DNA of 64,000 nt from CAZXNF01 sp050741255 (GTDB taxonomy: Bacteria; Pseudomonadota; Gammaproteobacteria; Burkholderiales; SG8-41): positions 36,073-100,072 of the forward strand of contig JBOIEQ010000001.1 in NCBI GenBank assembly GCA_050741255.1, in the 5' to 3' direction. Both the position numbers and the translations under genes were made by a program. Below, in pieces: positions 51,340-60,165 of the stretch. The notes under the pieces were generated by a model. The model saw only the letters and a list, made by a program, of their open reading frames with translations, ran no database searches and had not been told where the DNA came from. Within the stretch, counting starts at the first letter, position 1, and every line of letters starts with the position of its first letter.

Positions 51340-53829
51340 TCAGGCGATCTTGCGCAGTGCCTCGAAGCTCACCGGCTGCGTGGTCTGCGTGAGTTCGGTG
51401 CGGCCGAGGTCCTGCGGGAAATCGTCCACCATGATGACGCGGCGGCGCAGCGCCCGCGCCCGTTCAAGTAGCGCAAACTCCGCATCACTCAGCACCCCCT
51501 GCTCGTGCGCACGCTCGGCCGCGAGTTCGCCGAAGGCCGTCTGCACGCGGCCGTCGCGCGTGGCGGCGCGCAGCTTGGCTTCCACCGGTTCCGCGGCGAT
51601 GACCGCGCGCAGAGCAGCCTCCAGCGTCGCGATGGGGTCGTTCTCATCGGGCGAGATGTAGACGCCCTTCGTCAGCCGGTCGCGCGCGGCCGAGGGCTCC
51701 ATCAGCAGGCCGACGACCTGGCTGCCCAGCCGATCCGTCGGCAGCCGGTACTCGCGGCCCCACGGGAAGATCGCCAGCCGCAGCAGGCCGGCGAGCGGGC
51801 GGCTGGGGAAATTCTCGAACAGGCCGTAGAACGCGTCCTGGATGCGGACCAGCGTGTCCTCCAGCGCCCACTGCAGGAAAGGTTCGTCCGCCCGCGGGCG
51901 ACCGTCGTCCTCAAAACGCTTCAAGGCCGCGGAACCGAGATACAGCAGGGACAGGATGTCGCCCAGGCGCGCCGACAGCCGCTCGCGGCGCTTCAACGCC
52001 CCGCCCAGCACGAACATGGACAGATCGGCCGCCAGCGCGAAGGCGCTCGACAGCCTCGTGAACTGCCGGTAGTAGCGGCGCGTGCGGCCGTCGCCGGGCA
52101 CGTTGAGGACGCACGTGCCGCGCGTCAATCCCATCCACAGCGCGCGCGCGAAGTTGGAAATGCCGAACGCCACGTGGCCGCAAAACGCGCGATCGAAGTC
52201 CGCGACCGCACGCCCGCGGTCGGCTTCCTGCGTGGCGGCGATCTCCTTCAGCACCCACGGGTGGCCGCGAATCGCACCCTGGCCGAAGATGATCATCGAG
52301 CGCGTGAGGATGTTCGCCCCTTCCACCGTGATCGCGATCGGCGTCTGCTGGTAGGCGCGCGCGAGGTAGTTGTTGGGGCCCATGCAGATGCCCTTGCCGC
52401 CGTGCACGTCCATCGCGTCGTTGATGACGGCGCGCCCGCGTTCGGTCAGGTGGTACTTCACGATCGCGGAGATCACCGAGGGCTTCTCGCCGAGGTCCAC
52501 CGCGCCGGCGGTCATCACGCGCGCGGCGTCGATCAGGTAGGTATTGCCGCCGATGCGCGCCATCGCTTCTTCCACGCCCTCGAAGCGGCCCACGGAGAGC
52601 TTGAACTGCGTGCGCACGCGGCCGTAAGCACCGGTGGTGAGCGCGGCCATCTTGGAAATGCCCACGCCGTTGGCCGGCAGCGAAATCGAGCGCCCCGCCG
52701 CGAGGCAGTTCATCAGCATCTTCCAGCCCTGCCCGGCGTACCCGGCGCCGCCGATCACGTAGTCCATGGGGATGAACACGTCGCGGCCCCAGTTAGGACC
52801 GTTCTGGAAAACCGCGTTCAGCGGGAGGTGCCGGCGGCCGATGTGCACGCCCGGGGTTTTGGTCGGAATCACCGCGAGCGTGATGCCGATGTCTTTCTTG
52901 TCGCCGAGGATATGGTCCGGGTCGTACAACCGGAACGCGAGGCCGAGCAGCGTCGCGATGGGGCCCAGCGTGATGTAGCGCTTCTCCCACGTGAGCCGGA
53001 TGCCCAGCACGTCCGGCTTGCCCTCCCATTCACCCTTGCACACGATGCCGAAGTCGGGAATGCCGCCCGCATCCGAGCCGGCTTCGGGGCTCGTCAGCGC
53101 GAAACACGGCATCTCCAGGCCCTGGGCGAGCCGCGGCAAATAGTACTCTTTTTGCGCGGTGGTGCCGTAGTGCAGGAACAGTTCGCCGGGCCCGAGCGAG
53201 TTGGGCACCATCACCGACACCGCCGCGGTGCCGCTGCGCGTGGTGAGCTTCATCACCACTTCCGAGTGCGCGAGCGCGGAGAAACCCTTGCCGCCGTACT
53301 GCTTCGGGATGATCATCCCGAGGAAACCCTGGTCCTTGATGAACTGCCAGACGTTCGGCGGCAGGTCGTAGGCCTCGTGCGTGATCTGCCAGTCGTCGAT
53401 CATCCGGCACAGGGTCTCGACCGGACCGTCGAGGAAGGCCTGCTCTTCCGTGGTCAGCGTGGGTTTCGGATACGCGAGGAGCTTGCGCCAGTCGGGCCGG
53501 CCGGAGAACAGATCGCCGTCCCACCACACGGTGCCGGCGTCGAGCGCCTCCTGCTCGGTCTGCGAGACCTGCGGCAGGATGCGGCGGAACACCGCCAGCA
53601 GCGGGGCGGCCACCAGCATCCGGCGCAGCGGTGTCGGATTGGCGATCAACGCGAAGACCACCACCGCGATACCGCCGGCAACCGTGGCGGCGCCGCTCAG
53701 CGGGTACGCCCAGCCGGCGATGGCCAGCGCCGCCGCCAGCGCCAGCGTCCACACCCAGGCACGGGCGCGGTGGTACGCCAGCGTCCAGACGACCGCCACA
53801 CCGAGCGTCACCGCAATGCAGACGGACAT
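51340..53829 (-). CDS. fadE: Acyl-CoA dehydrogenase, FadE type
   Basis: An 829-residue protein of the proteobacterial FadE family, with N-terminal membrane segments (within about 1-85) followed by acyl-CoA dehydrogenase domains (from GFLGMIIPKQYGGKGFSALA; middle domain CFALTSPEAGSDAGGIPDFG) and the long FadE-specific C-terminal region. It oxidises saturated acyl-CoA to trans-2-enoyl-CoA, passing electrons to EtfAB. It is followed closely by the enoyl-CoA hydratase gene. Confidence 0.95.
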   Translation of the reverse strand: MSVCIAVTLGVAVVWTLAYHRARAWVWTLALAAALAIAGWAYPLSGAATVAGGIAVVVFALIANPTPLRRMLVAAPLLAVFRRILPQVSQTEQEALDAGTVWWDGDLFSGRPDWRKLLAYPKPTLTTEEQAFLDGPVETLCRMIDDWQITHEAYDLPPNVWQFIKDQGFLGMIIPKQYGGKGFSALAHSEVVMKLTTRSGTAAVSVMVPNSLGPGELFLHYGTTAQKEYYLPRLAQGLEMPCFALTSPEAGSDAGGIPDFGIVCKGEWEGKPDVLGIRLTWEKRYITLGPIATLLGLAFRLYDPDHILGDKKDIGITLAVIPTKTPGVHIGRRHLPLNAVFQNGPNWGRDVFIPMDYVIGGAGYAGQGWKMLMNCLAAGRSISLPANGVGISKMAALTTGAYGRVRTQFKLSVGRFEGVEEAMARIGGNTYLIDAARVMTAGAVDLGEKPSVISAIVKYHLTERGRAVINDAMDVHGGKGICMGPNNYLARAYQQTPIAITVEGANILTRSMIIFGQGAIRGHPWVLKEIAATQEADRGRAVADFDRAFCGHVAFGISNFARALWMGLTRGTCVLNVPGDGRTRRYYRQFTRLSSAFALAADLSMFVLGGALKRRERLSARLGDILSLLYLGSAALKRFEDDGRPRADEPFLQWALEDTLVRIQDAFYGLFENFPSRPLAGLLRLAIFPWGREYRLPTDRLGSQVVGLLMEPSAARDRLTKGVYISPDENDPIATLEAALRAVIAAEPVEAKLRAATRDGRVQTAFGELAAERAHEQGVLSDAEFALLERARALRRRVIMVDDFPQDLGRTELTQTTQPVSFEALRKIA

Positions 53830-53883
53830 GGAAGGCTCCTCGGGCGCCGCGCCGGACGGCGCGGGGAAAAATTATACGACGCG

Positions 53884-54462
53884 TCAGCGCGGACTTAGCG
53901 GCACGGGCTTCTCGCCGGTGTGCAGCGCGCGCGCCGCGAGCAGCACCGCCTTGACCTGCTCGTCGGGATCGCCGAACCAGCGCAGCCGCTCCGCGCCTTT
54001 GGCTGCACCCGCGTCTTTCCGGTAGTGCAGCGCCCATTTCTTCCGGTAGGCGGTTTCCATCACGAACACGTATTGATGGGTGGTGCAGGATTCCGGGCGA
54101 CAGGTGTAGACCGTCACGTAGTTGCCCTTGGGGGTGGACAGAAAGCGCCCCTGGCCCGGCCCGGACAATTGCTGCAGCCAGACGGCCTTGGGCAGCACCT
54201 TGACGACGCTGCGATGGAAGGGCGCGATCTCCGGCAAGCGCAGGAAGGTGCCGGCGGGCACTTCGTAACGGACGAACTCGCCGGGGAAGCCCTTGAACTC
54301 GGGACAGATGTCGAACTGCTGCCCGCCCAGCGTGCAGGCCAGATTCTTGTTGGGCAGCACCGACACTAGTTCGCTGAACGCGGCGGCCTGCAGGCCACGG
54401 GTCGTCATGAGCGAGAGCACGCCCAGTGTCAGCACCAGCAGGGTATGGGCGGTAGCGGTCAT
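53884..54462 (-). CDS. Secreted Ivy-like protein (putative C-type lysozyme inhibitor)
   Basis: A 192-residue protein with a signal peptide of about 28 residues (ATG 54462; an in-frame start at 54513 lies within the upstream gene). A motif YTCRPESCTTH (Cys121 and Cys126) resembles the CKPHDC loop that in Ivy-family proteins plugs lysozyme, and the following LRWFGDP...VLLAARA pattern matches the Ivy C-terminus. Ivy inhibits C-type lysozyme in the periplasm and may control lytic transglycosylases. The protein is longer than Ivy by about 40 residues. Its place between two acyl-CoA dehydrogenase genes is unexpected. Assignment by motif only. Confidence 0.55.
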   Translation of the reverse strand: MTATAHTLLVLTLGVLSLMTTRGLQAAAFSELVSVLPNKNLACTLGGQQFDICPEFKGFPGEFVRYEVPAGTFLRLPEIAPFHRSVVKVLPKAVWLQQLSGPGQGRFLSTPKGNYVTVYTCRPESCTTHQYVFVMETAYRKKWALHYRKDAGAAKGAERLRWFGDPDEQVKAVLLAARALHTGEKPVPLSPR

Positions 54463-54472
54463 CCCTGATCCT

Positions 54473-56266
54473 TTATACCTGCCCGGCTTCCAGCGCAAGC
54501 GTGCTCGCAGCACCCGTGGTCACGGTCCGCGCGAGTCCGCCTGCCGCCGGCAGCAGGTGCTCCGCGTAAAAACGCGCCGTGGCGAGCTTCGCCCGGTAAA
54601 AATCCGCGTCACCGTGCCCGCCCGCCAGGCGTTCGCGGGCGATCAGCGCCGCCCGGGCCATCTGCCAGCCCCCGGCCACCGTGCCCCACAACTTCAGGAA
54701 CGGCACCGAGCCGGCGGCGACCGCGTTCGGATCCTGCGGTGCGGTGGCAACGACGTAGTCCGTCGCCGCCGCGAGCGCCTCGACCGCGGGCGCCAGCGCC
54801 GCGCGGATCGCCGCCAGTTCGGGGACGTCGTGCGCGGCCAGCGCCGTGAGCACCGCGCGCATCTCGCCGATCAGCCGCTGTGCCGCCTCGCCCTTGTCGA
54901 ACGCGATCTTGCGGCCGACCAGATCGGCGGCCTGGATGCCGGTGGTGCCTTCGTAGATGGTGGTGATGCGCGCATCGCGCAGGTACTGCGCGGCGCCGGT
55001 TTCCTCGACAAAGCCCATGCCGCCGTGCACCTGCACGCCGGTGGAGGCCACCTCCACGCAGTTCTCGGTGCACCAGCCCTTCACAATGGGCGTCAGCAGG
55101 TCGATCAGCTGCTGGCTTGCCTTGCGCTCCGCCGCGTCGGGATGGCTGTGCGCGCGGTCGAGCGCGGCGGCGGCGACGTAGGCCAACGCGCGCCCGGCCT
55201 CGGTCTGCGCGCGCATCGTCATCACCATGCGCCGCACGTCGGGGTGGTGCATGATTGTCACGCGGTCGCCGCTCTTCTGGCCGATGGCGCGGCCCTGCAC
55301 GCGAGTGTTGGCGTATTCACGCGCGTGCTGCGTCGCGCGCTCCGCCACCGCCACGCCTTCCAGCCCGACGCCGAGCCGCGCGTGGTTCATCATGATGAAC
55401 ATGTACTCGAGGCCGCGGTTCTCTTCGCCGACGAGCGTGCCGACCGCGCCCTCCCCGTCGCCGTAAGCCATCACGCAGGTCGGGCTCGCATGGATGCCGA
55501 GCTTGTGCTCGATCGACACGCAGCGCACGTCGTTGCGTTTACCCAGGCTGCCGTCGGCGTTGGGCAGGAACTTGGGCACGATGAAGAGCGAAATCCCCTT
55601 CACGCCTTCCGGCGCGTCCGGCGTGCGGGCGAGCACCAGGTGCACGATGTTCCCGGAGAGGTCCTGCTCGCCCCAGGTGATGAAGATCTTGGTGCCGTGC
55701 AGGCGATAGTGTTTGCCGTCCGGCACCGCCTTCGTGCGCACCGCGGAGAGGTCCGAGCCCGCCTGCGGTTCCGTGAGGTTCATGGTGCCCGACCATTCGC
55801 CGCTGGTGAGCTTCGGCAGGTACAGCGCTTTCTGCGCGTCGGAGCCGACCAGTTTCAGCGCTTCCACCACCCCCGAGGTCAGCATGGGCGCCAGGCAGAA
55901 CGCCATGTTGGCACTGTTCCACATCTCCTCGACCGCGAGGGCGACCAGATGCGGCAGACCCTGTCCGCCGTGTTCCGGCAAGCCGGTGAGGCTATTCCAG
56001 CCGCCATCGACGAACTGGCGATAGGCATCCCGGAAACCGGCGGGCGCGGTGACCGCGCCGTCCTTCCACTGCGCGCCCTGCTGGTCGCCGCTGCGGTTCA
56101 GCGGGTCCAGCACGCCGGCGGCGAACTTGCCCGCCTCCTCCAGTACCTGGTCGACGAGATCCGGCGTGACCTCGGAGAACCGCGGCGCGGCGGTCACGCC
56201 CTCAAGCCCCACCAGTTCGTGGATCACGAAGCGCATGTCGCGCAGCGGCGGCTGGTAGGTGCTCAT
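54473..56266 (-). CDS. Acyl-CoA dehydrogenase with extended C-terminal domain
   Basis: A 597-residue soluble acyl-CoA dehydrogenase. It has FCLAPMLTSGVVEAL, the flavin-site stretch MNLTEPQAGSDLSAVRTKA, HGTKIFITWGEQDL, and a catalytic-Glu region with ITTIYEGTTGIQAADLVGRK. A C-terminal domain of about 130 residues follows, as in DmdC-like and long-chain ACADs. The second ACAD in this cluster, probably with a different chain-length range from FadE. It is downstream of etfA across a GGGATTC-type palindrome. Confidence 0.93.
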   Translation of the reverse strand: MSTYQPPLRDMRFVIHELVGLEGVTAAPRFSEVTPDLVDQVLEEAGKFAAGVLDPLNRSGDQQGAQWKDGAVTAPAGFRDAYRQFVDGGWNSLTGLPEHGGQGLPHLVALAVEEMWNSANMAFCLAPMLTSGVVEALKLVGSDAQKALYLPKLTSGEWSGTMNLTEPQAGSDLSAVRTKAVPDGKHYRLHGTKIFITWGEQDLSGNIVHLVLARTPDAPEGVKGISLFIVPKFLPNADGSLGKRNDVRCVSIEHKLGIHASPTCVMAYGDGEGAVGTLVGEENRGLEYMFIMMNHARLGVGLEGVAVAERATQHAREYANTRVQGRAIGQKSGDRVTIMHHPDVRRMVMTMRAQTEAGRALAYVAAAALDRAHSHPDAAERKASQQLIDLLTPIVKGWCTENCVEVASTGVQVHGGMGFVEETGAAQYLRDARITTIYEGTTGIQAADLVGRKIAFDKGEAAQRLIGEMRAVLTALAAHDVPELAAIRAALAPAVEALAAATDYVVATAPQDPNAVAAGSVPFLKLWGTVAGGWQMARAALIARERLAGGHGDADFYRAKLATARFYAEHLLPAAGGLARTVTTGAASTLALEAGQV

Positions 56267-56291
56267 TTCGATTGGCTGCGGGATCTAAAAG

Positions 56292-56431
56292 CCGGGATTA
56301 GGGATTTGAGATTGGGGATTGGAAACCCATCGGTCGAACCGTATGCGTCGAGCGTGGCATCCCGACGTTTTCAAATCCCTAATCCCAAATCCCTAATCCC
56401 TCCTTGGTCCCTAATCCCCAATCTCGAATCG
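56292..56431. repeat. Interrupted palindrome, period-7 type (GGGATTA units), copy 2
   Basis: The left arm has gapless 7-mers GGGATTA, GGGATTT, GAGATTG and GGGATTG (56294-56321) followed by GAAACCC. The right side (56369-56431) carries two successive complementary blocks, separated by CTCCTTGG. The loop is about 45 bases. The element ends 5 bases from the etfA stop and fills the etfA-ACAD gap. Confidence 0.88.
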
Positions 56432-56436
56432 CTTAC

Positions 56437-57363
56437 TCACAGCGCAGCTGTGAGCTCCGGCACCGCCTTGAACAGGTCTTCCACCAGCCAGTAGTTGGCC
56501 ACCGAGAAGATCGGCGCTTCGGCGTCCTTGTTGATGGCGACGATGACCTTGCTGTCCTTCATGCCGGCGAGATGCTGGATCGCGCCGGAAATGCCGACCG
56601 CGATGTATAACTCCGGGGCGACGATCTTGCCGGTCTGCCCAACCTGATAGTCATTGGGCACGAAGCCGGAGTCCACGGCCGCGCGCGAGGCGCCCACCGC
56701 GGCGCCCAGCTTGTCGGCCAGCGCTTCGAGGATCTTGAAGTTCTCGCCGTTGCCCATGCCGCGGCCGCCGGAGACGATGATGCGCGCCGCGGTCAGTTCG
56801 GGCCGCGCCGATTTGGTCAGTTCGTTGCCGACGAATTCCGAGAGACCGGAATCCGGCACCGCCGCGAGCGCCTCGATCGGCGCAGAGCCGTCCTCGGCTG
56901 TGGCGTCAAAGGCAGAGATGCGCACGGTGACAACCTTGATGCGGTCTTTCGACTGCACGGTGGCCAGCGCGTTGCCGGCGTAGATCGGGCGGATGAACGT
57001 GTCCGCCGATTCCACGCCGCTGATGTCCGACAGTTGCGCGACGTCGAGCTTCGCGGCCACGCGCGGCATGAAGTTCTTGCCGAAGCCGGTGGCGGGCGCG
57101 AGGATGTGGCTGTACTGGTCCGCGACCGACAGCACCAGCGCCGCCATATTCTCCGCCAGCCAGGCCGCGTACTGGGGCGCGTCGGCGACCAGCACTTTCT
57201 TGATGCCGGCAAGCTTGGCGGCCGCCTGTCCGGCTTCCGCGCATTGATGCCCGGCCACCAGCACCGTGACGTCCCCGCCGATCTTCAGGGCCGCGGTCAG
57301 GGTATTCGCCGTGCCGGGCTTGAGTTGTTTGCCGTCGTGTTCGGCTACCAGCAGCGTTGCCAT
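56437..57363 (-). CDS. etfA: Electron transfer flavoprotein alpha subunit
   Basis: A 308-residue EtfA. The C-terminal FAD-binding domain shows GGRGMGNGENFKILEALADK, AVGASRAAVDSGFVPNDYQV and IAVGISGAIQHLAGMK. With EtfB it carries electrons from acyl-CoA dehydrogenases to ETF-QO. It starts one base after the etfB stop. Confidence 0.96.
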   Translation of the reverse strand: MATLLVAEHDGKQLKPGTANTLTAALKIGGDVTVLVAGHQCAEAGQAAAKLAGIKKVLVADAPQYAAWLAENMAALVLSVADQYSHILAPATGFGKNFMPRVAAKLDVAQLSDISGVESADTFIRPIYAGNALATVQSKDRIKVVTVRISAFDATAEDGSAPIEALAAVPDSGLSEFVGNELTKSARPELTAARIIVSGGRGMGNGENFKILEALADKLGAAVGASRAAVDSGFVPNDYQVGQTGKIVAPELYIAVGISGAIQHLAGMKDSKVIVAINKDAEAPIFSVANYWLVEDLFKAVPELTAAL

Positions 57364-57364
57364 C

Positions 57365-58114
57365 TCAGATCACCCTCGCTTCGGTCTTCAGTTTCGCCAC
57401 CAGTTCGGCCACGTCGGCCACCTTGACGCCCGCGCTGCGCTTGGCCGGCTCGGCCACTTTGAGCGTGCTGAGGCGCGGCGCCACGTCCACGCCGAGCGCG
57501 TCGGGCTTCACGTTTTCCAGCGGCTTCTTCTTGGCCTTCATGATGTTGGGCAGCGTGACGTAGCGCGGTTCGTTCAGGCGCAGGTCGGTGGTCGCCACCG
57601 CCGGCAGCTTCAACTTCAGTTTTTCAAGCCCGCCGTCGATCTCGCGCGTGACGTCGAGGCTGTCGCCGTTCACCGCGATCGCGGACACGAAGGCGGCCTG
57701 CGGCCAGTCGAGCAGCGCGGCCAGCATCTGGCCGGACTGGTTGGAATCGTCGTCGATCGCCTGCTTGCCCATGATGACGAGCTTCGGCTGCTCCTTGTCG
57801 ACCAGGGCCTTCATCACCTTGGCGACCGCCAGCGGCTGCACTTCCACATCCGTCTCGACCAGGATGCCGCGGTCGGCGCCCATGGCGAGCGCCGTGCGCA
57901 GCGTTTCCTGGCATTGCGGCGCGCCGATGGAGACGACGACGATCTCGGTGACCACGCCCGCCTCCTTCATGCGGATCGCCTGCTCGACCGCGATCTCGCA
58001 GAACGGATTCATGGTCATCTTGACGTTGGCGGTGTCCACGCCGCTGCCATCTGATTTGACGCGGACCTTGACGTAGGGGTCCACCACGCGTTTGACGGTG
58101 ACGAGTACTTTCAT
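57365..58114 (-). CDS. etfB: Electron transfer flavoprotein beta subunit
   Basis: A 249-residue EtfB starting MKVLVTVKRVVDPYVKVRVK. It carries the beta-subunit stretches NPFCEIAVEQAIRMKEAG and GKQAIDDDSNQSGQML, then LPAVATTDLRLNEPRYVTLP and IMKAKKKP. It binds AMP structurally and forms the heterodimer with EtfA. The start at 58114 excludes a long in-frame extension that overlaps livM. A TAAAAT on the minus strand (58190-58185) in the 95-base gap may be its -10. Confidence 0.96.
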   Translation of the reverse strand: MKVLVTVKRVVDPYVKVRVKSDGSGVDTANVKMTMNPFCEIAVEQAIRMKEAGVVTEIVVVSIGAPQCQETLRTALAMGADRGILVETDVEVQPLAVAKVMKALVDKEQPKLVIMGKQAIDDDSNQSGQMLAALLDWPQAAFVSAIAVNGDSLDVTREIDGGLEKLKLKLPAVATTDLRLNEPRYVTLPNIMKAKKKPLENVKPDALGVDVAPRLSTLKVAEPAKRSAGVKVADVAELVAKLKTEARVI

Positions 58115-58209
58115 GCTGGAAGGTGACGGATTCTCGAAAATGGTACTGGGATGCCGTGCGCCGGACGGCGCGCGGGAGAATCCGATTTTAGCGCAAGCGC
58201 GCCAAAGTC

Positions 58210-59142
58210 TCAGCCGCGGCGGAACAAGGCCTGGATTTCGCCCACGATGCCGCGCCGGAACGCCAGCACGCACACCACGAAAATGACGCCCATGATGACC
58301 TGCACCCACGAGCCCACCTTGTCCGCGAGCTGGTTCTGCAGACCGATGATCACGAAGGCGCCGACCACCGGCCCGAACACCGTGCCCAGGCCGCCCAGCA
58401 GCGTCATCAGCACGACCTCCCCGGACATGTGCCAATGCGCGTCGGTCAGCGAGGCCAGCTGGAACACGATGGTCTTGGTCGCCCCGGCCAGTCCCGCGAG
58501 GCCGGCCGAGAGTACGAACGCCAGCAGCTTGTAGCGGTCCACGTCGTAGCCGAGCGAAATCGCCCGGGGCTCGTTTTCCCGGATCGACTTCAGCACCTGC
58601 CCGAATGGCGAGTGGATCACACGGTAGATCAGGAAAAAGCCCGCGAGGAAGATCGCGAACACCATGTAGTAGAGGTTGGTGTTGTCCGCCAGGTCGATGA
58701 CGCCGAACAGCATGCCGCGCGGCACGCCTTGCAGTCCGTCCTCGCCGCCGGTGAACTTCAGCTGCACCCAGACGAAGTACAGCATCTGGGCGAGCGCCAG
58801 TGTGATCATCGCGAAATAGATGCCCTGCCGGCGGATCGCAAGGCTGCCGAACAGGTAGCCCAGCGCGGCGGCAAAGGCCGTGCCGGAGAGTATGCCCAGT
58901 TCCGGCGGGAAGCCCAGTTCCTTGACCACATACCCGGTGATGTAACCGGCAGCGCCGAGGAAAGCCGCGTGGCCAAAGGACAGCAGGCCCGTATAGCCGA
59001 GCAGCAGGTTGAAGGCGCACGCGAAGAGCGCGAAGCACCAGCACTTCATCAGGAACGTGGGGTAGATGCCGAGCAGCGGCGCCGCCAGCCCCGCCACGAT
59101 CAGCGCGATGAAGCCGGCCCGTGTTGCGTTCATCGCGCTCAT
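58210..59142 (-). CDS. livM: Branched-chain amino acid-type ABC permease LivM
   Basis: A 310-residue membrane permease of the LivM family with about nine membrane segments and the family stretch GYTGLLSFGHAAFLGAAGY, followed by the conserved cytoplasmic loop SIRENEPRAISLGYDVDRYK. The ATG at 59142 overlaps the livH stop by 4 bases. It forms the import channel with LivH; the neighbouring genes suggest its cargo may be a carboxylic or fatty acid rather than an amino acid (inference). Confidence 0.93.
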   Translation of the reverse strand: MSAMNATRAGFIALIVAGLAAPLLGIYPTFLMKCWCFALFACAFNLLLGYTGLLSFGHAAFLGAAGYITGYVVKELGFPPELGILSGTAFAAALGYLFGSLAIRRQGIYFAMITLALAQMLYFVWVQLKFTGGEDGLQGVPRGMLFGVIDLADNTNLYYMVFAIFLAGFFLIYRVIHSPFGQVLKSIRENEPRAISLGYDVDRYKLLAFVLSAGLAGLAGATKTIVFQLASLTDAHWHMSGEVVLMTLLGGLGTVFGPVVGAFVIIGLQNQLADKVGSWVQVIMGVIFVVCVLAFRRGIVGEIQALFRRG

Positions 59143-60053
59143 TTCTCGCGCCCGAACAGGCCGGCCGGCCGCACCAGCAGCACGATCACCATGATCACGA
59201 AAATCACCACCGCCGAGCCCTCGGGATAGAACGCCTTGGTGAGTCCCTCGACCAGGCCCAGCGCGAGGCCGGTCACGATGGAGCCCAGGATGGAGCCCAT
59301 GCCGCCGATCACCACCACGGCGAACACCACGATGATCAGGTTGGCGCCCATCAGCGGGCTCACGGTGAAGATCGGTGCCGCCAGCACGCCCGCGAAGGCC
59401 GCCAGCGCGACGCCGAAGCCGTAGGTCAGCGTGATCATCAGCGGCACGTTGATGCCGAAGGCCTGCACCAGCTTGGGATTCTCGGTGCCCGCGCGCAGGT
59501 AGGCGCCCAGCCTGGTGCGTTCGATCACGTACCAGGTCGCGAAGCACACCGTCAGCGAGGCGACGACCACCCACGCCCGGTACTTGGGCAGGAACATGAA
59601 ACCGAGGTTGATCGCGCCCTGCAGTTGTTCCGGGATCTCGTAGGGCTGGCCCGACACGCCGTAGAAGTAGCGGAACAGGCCCTCGAAGATCAGCGCCAGG
59701 CCGAAGGTCAGCAGCAGCCCGTACAGGTGGTCGAGCTTGTAGAGCCGGGACAGCATGGTGCGCTCGATCACCATGCCCAGCGCCCCGACCAGGAGGGGGG
59801 CCACGAACAGCACCACCCAGTAACCGATGCGGAACTGCGGGTCGCCGACCCACTGGCCGACCTGGGTCAGCCCCAGCCACGCGATGAAGGCGCCGATCAT
59901 GTACTGCGCGCCGTGCGAGAAATTGATGATGTTGAGCATGCCGAAAATCACGGCGAGCCCCAGCGACAGGACCGCGTAAAACGAGCCGTTGATCAGGCCG
60001 ACCAGCAACTGGCCGTACAGCGCCTGGGGGGTGATGCCGAGGAGTTCAAACAT
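59139..60053 (-). CDS. livH: Branched-chain amino acid-type ABC permease LivH
   Basis: A 304-residue permease of the LivH family with eight or so membrane segments. It begins with the typical QLLVGLINGSFYAVLSLGLA, then GMLNIINFSHGAQYMIGAF, and carries the RTRLGAYLRAGTENPKLVQA loop. Coupled to livM by ATGA overlap; separated from livK by the palindrome at 60061-60165. Confidence 0.94.
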   Translation of the reverse strand: MFELLGITPQALYGQLLVGLINGSFYAVLSLGLAVIFGMLNIINFSHGAQYMIGAFIAWLGLTQVGQWVGDPQFRIGYWVVLFVAPLLVGALGMVIERTMLSRLYKLDHLYGLLLTFGLALIFEGLFRYFYGVSGQPYEIPEQLQGAINLGFMFLPKYRAWVVVASLTVCFATWYVIERTRLGAYLRAGTENPKLVQAFGINVPLMITLTYGFGVALAAFAGVLAAPIFTVSPLMGANLIIVVFAVVVIGGMGSILGSIVTGLALGLVEGLTKAFYPEGSAVVIFVIMVIVLLVRPAGLFGREK

Positions 60054-60060
60054 GATCGGA

Positions 60061-60165
60061 GAGGAGGGAGGGGTAAGGAGTGAGGAGAAAAACCGGCGAT
60101 GACATCCCCGTCTCGATAAAAGCGCGAGACACCGTTCCCCTCACCCCTCTCCCCTGACTCCTCAC
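60061..60165. repeat. Interrupted palindrome, period-7 type (GTGAGGG units), copy 3
   Basis: The left arm (60061-60090) and right arm (60132-60165) are largely complementary, with units of GTGAGGG/GAGAGGG/GTCAGGG type and a loop of about 40 bases. The right arm contains the livK stop codon (TGA at 60164-60162), and the left arm ends 8 bases before the livH ATG. Confidence 0.8.
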
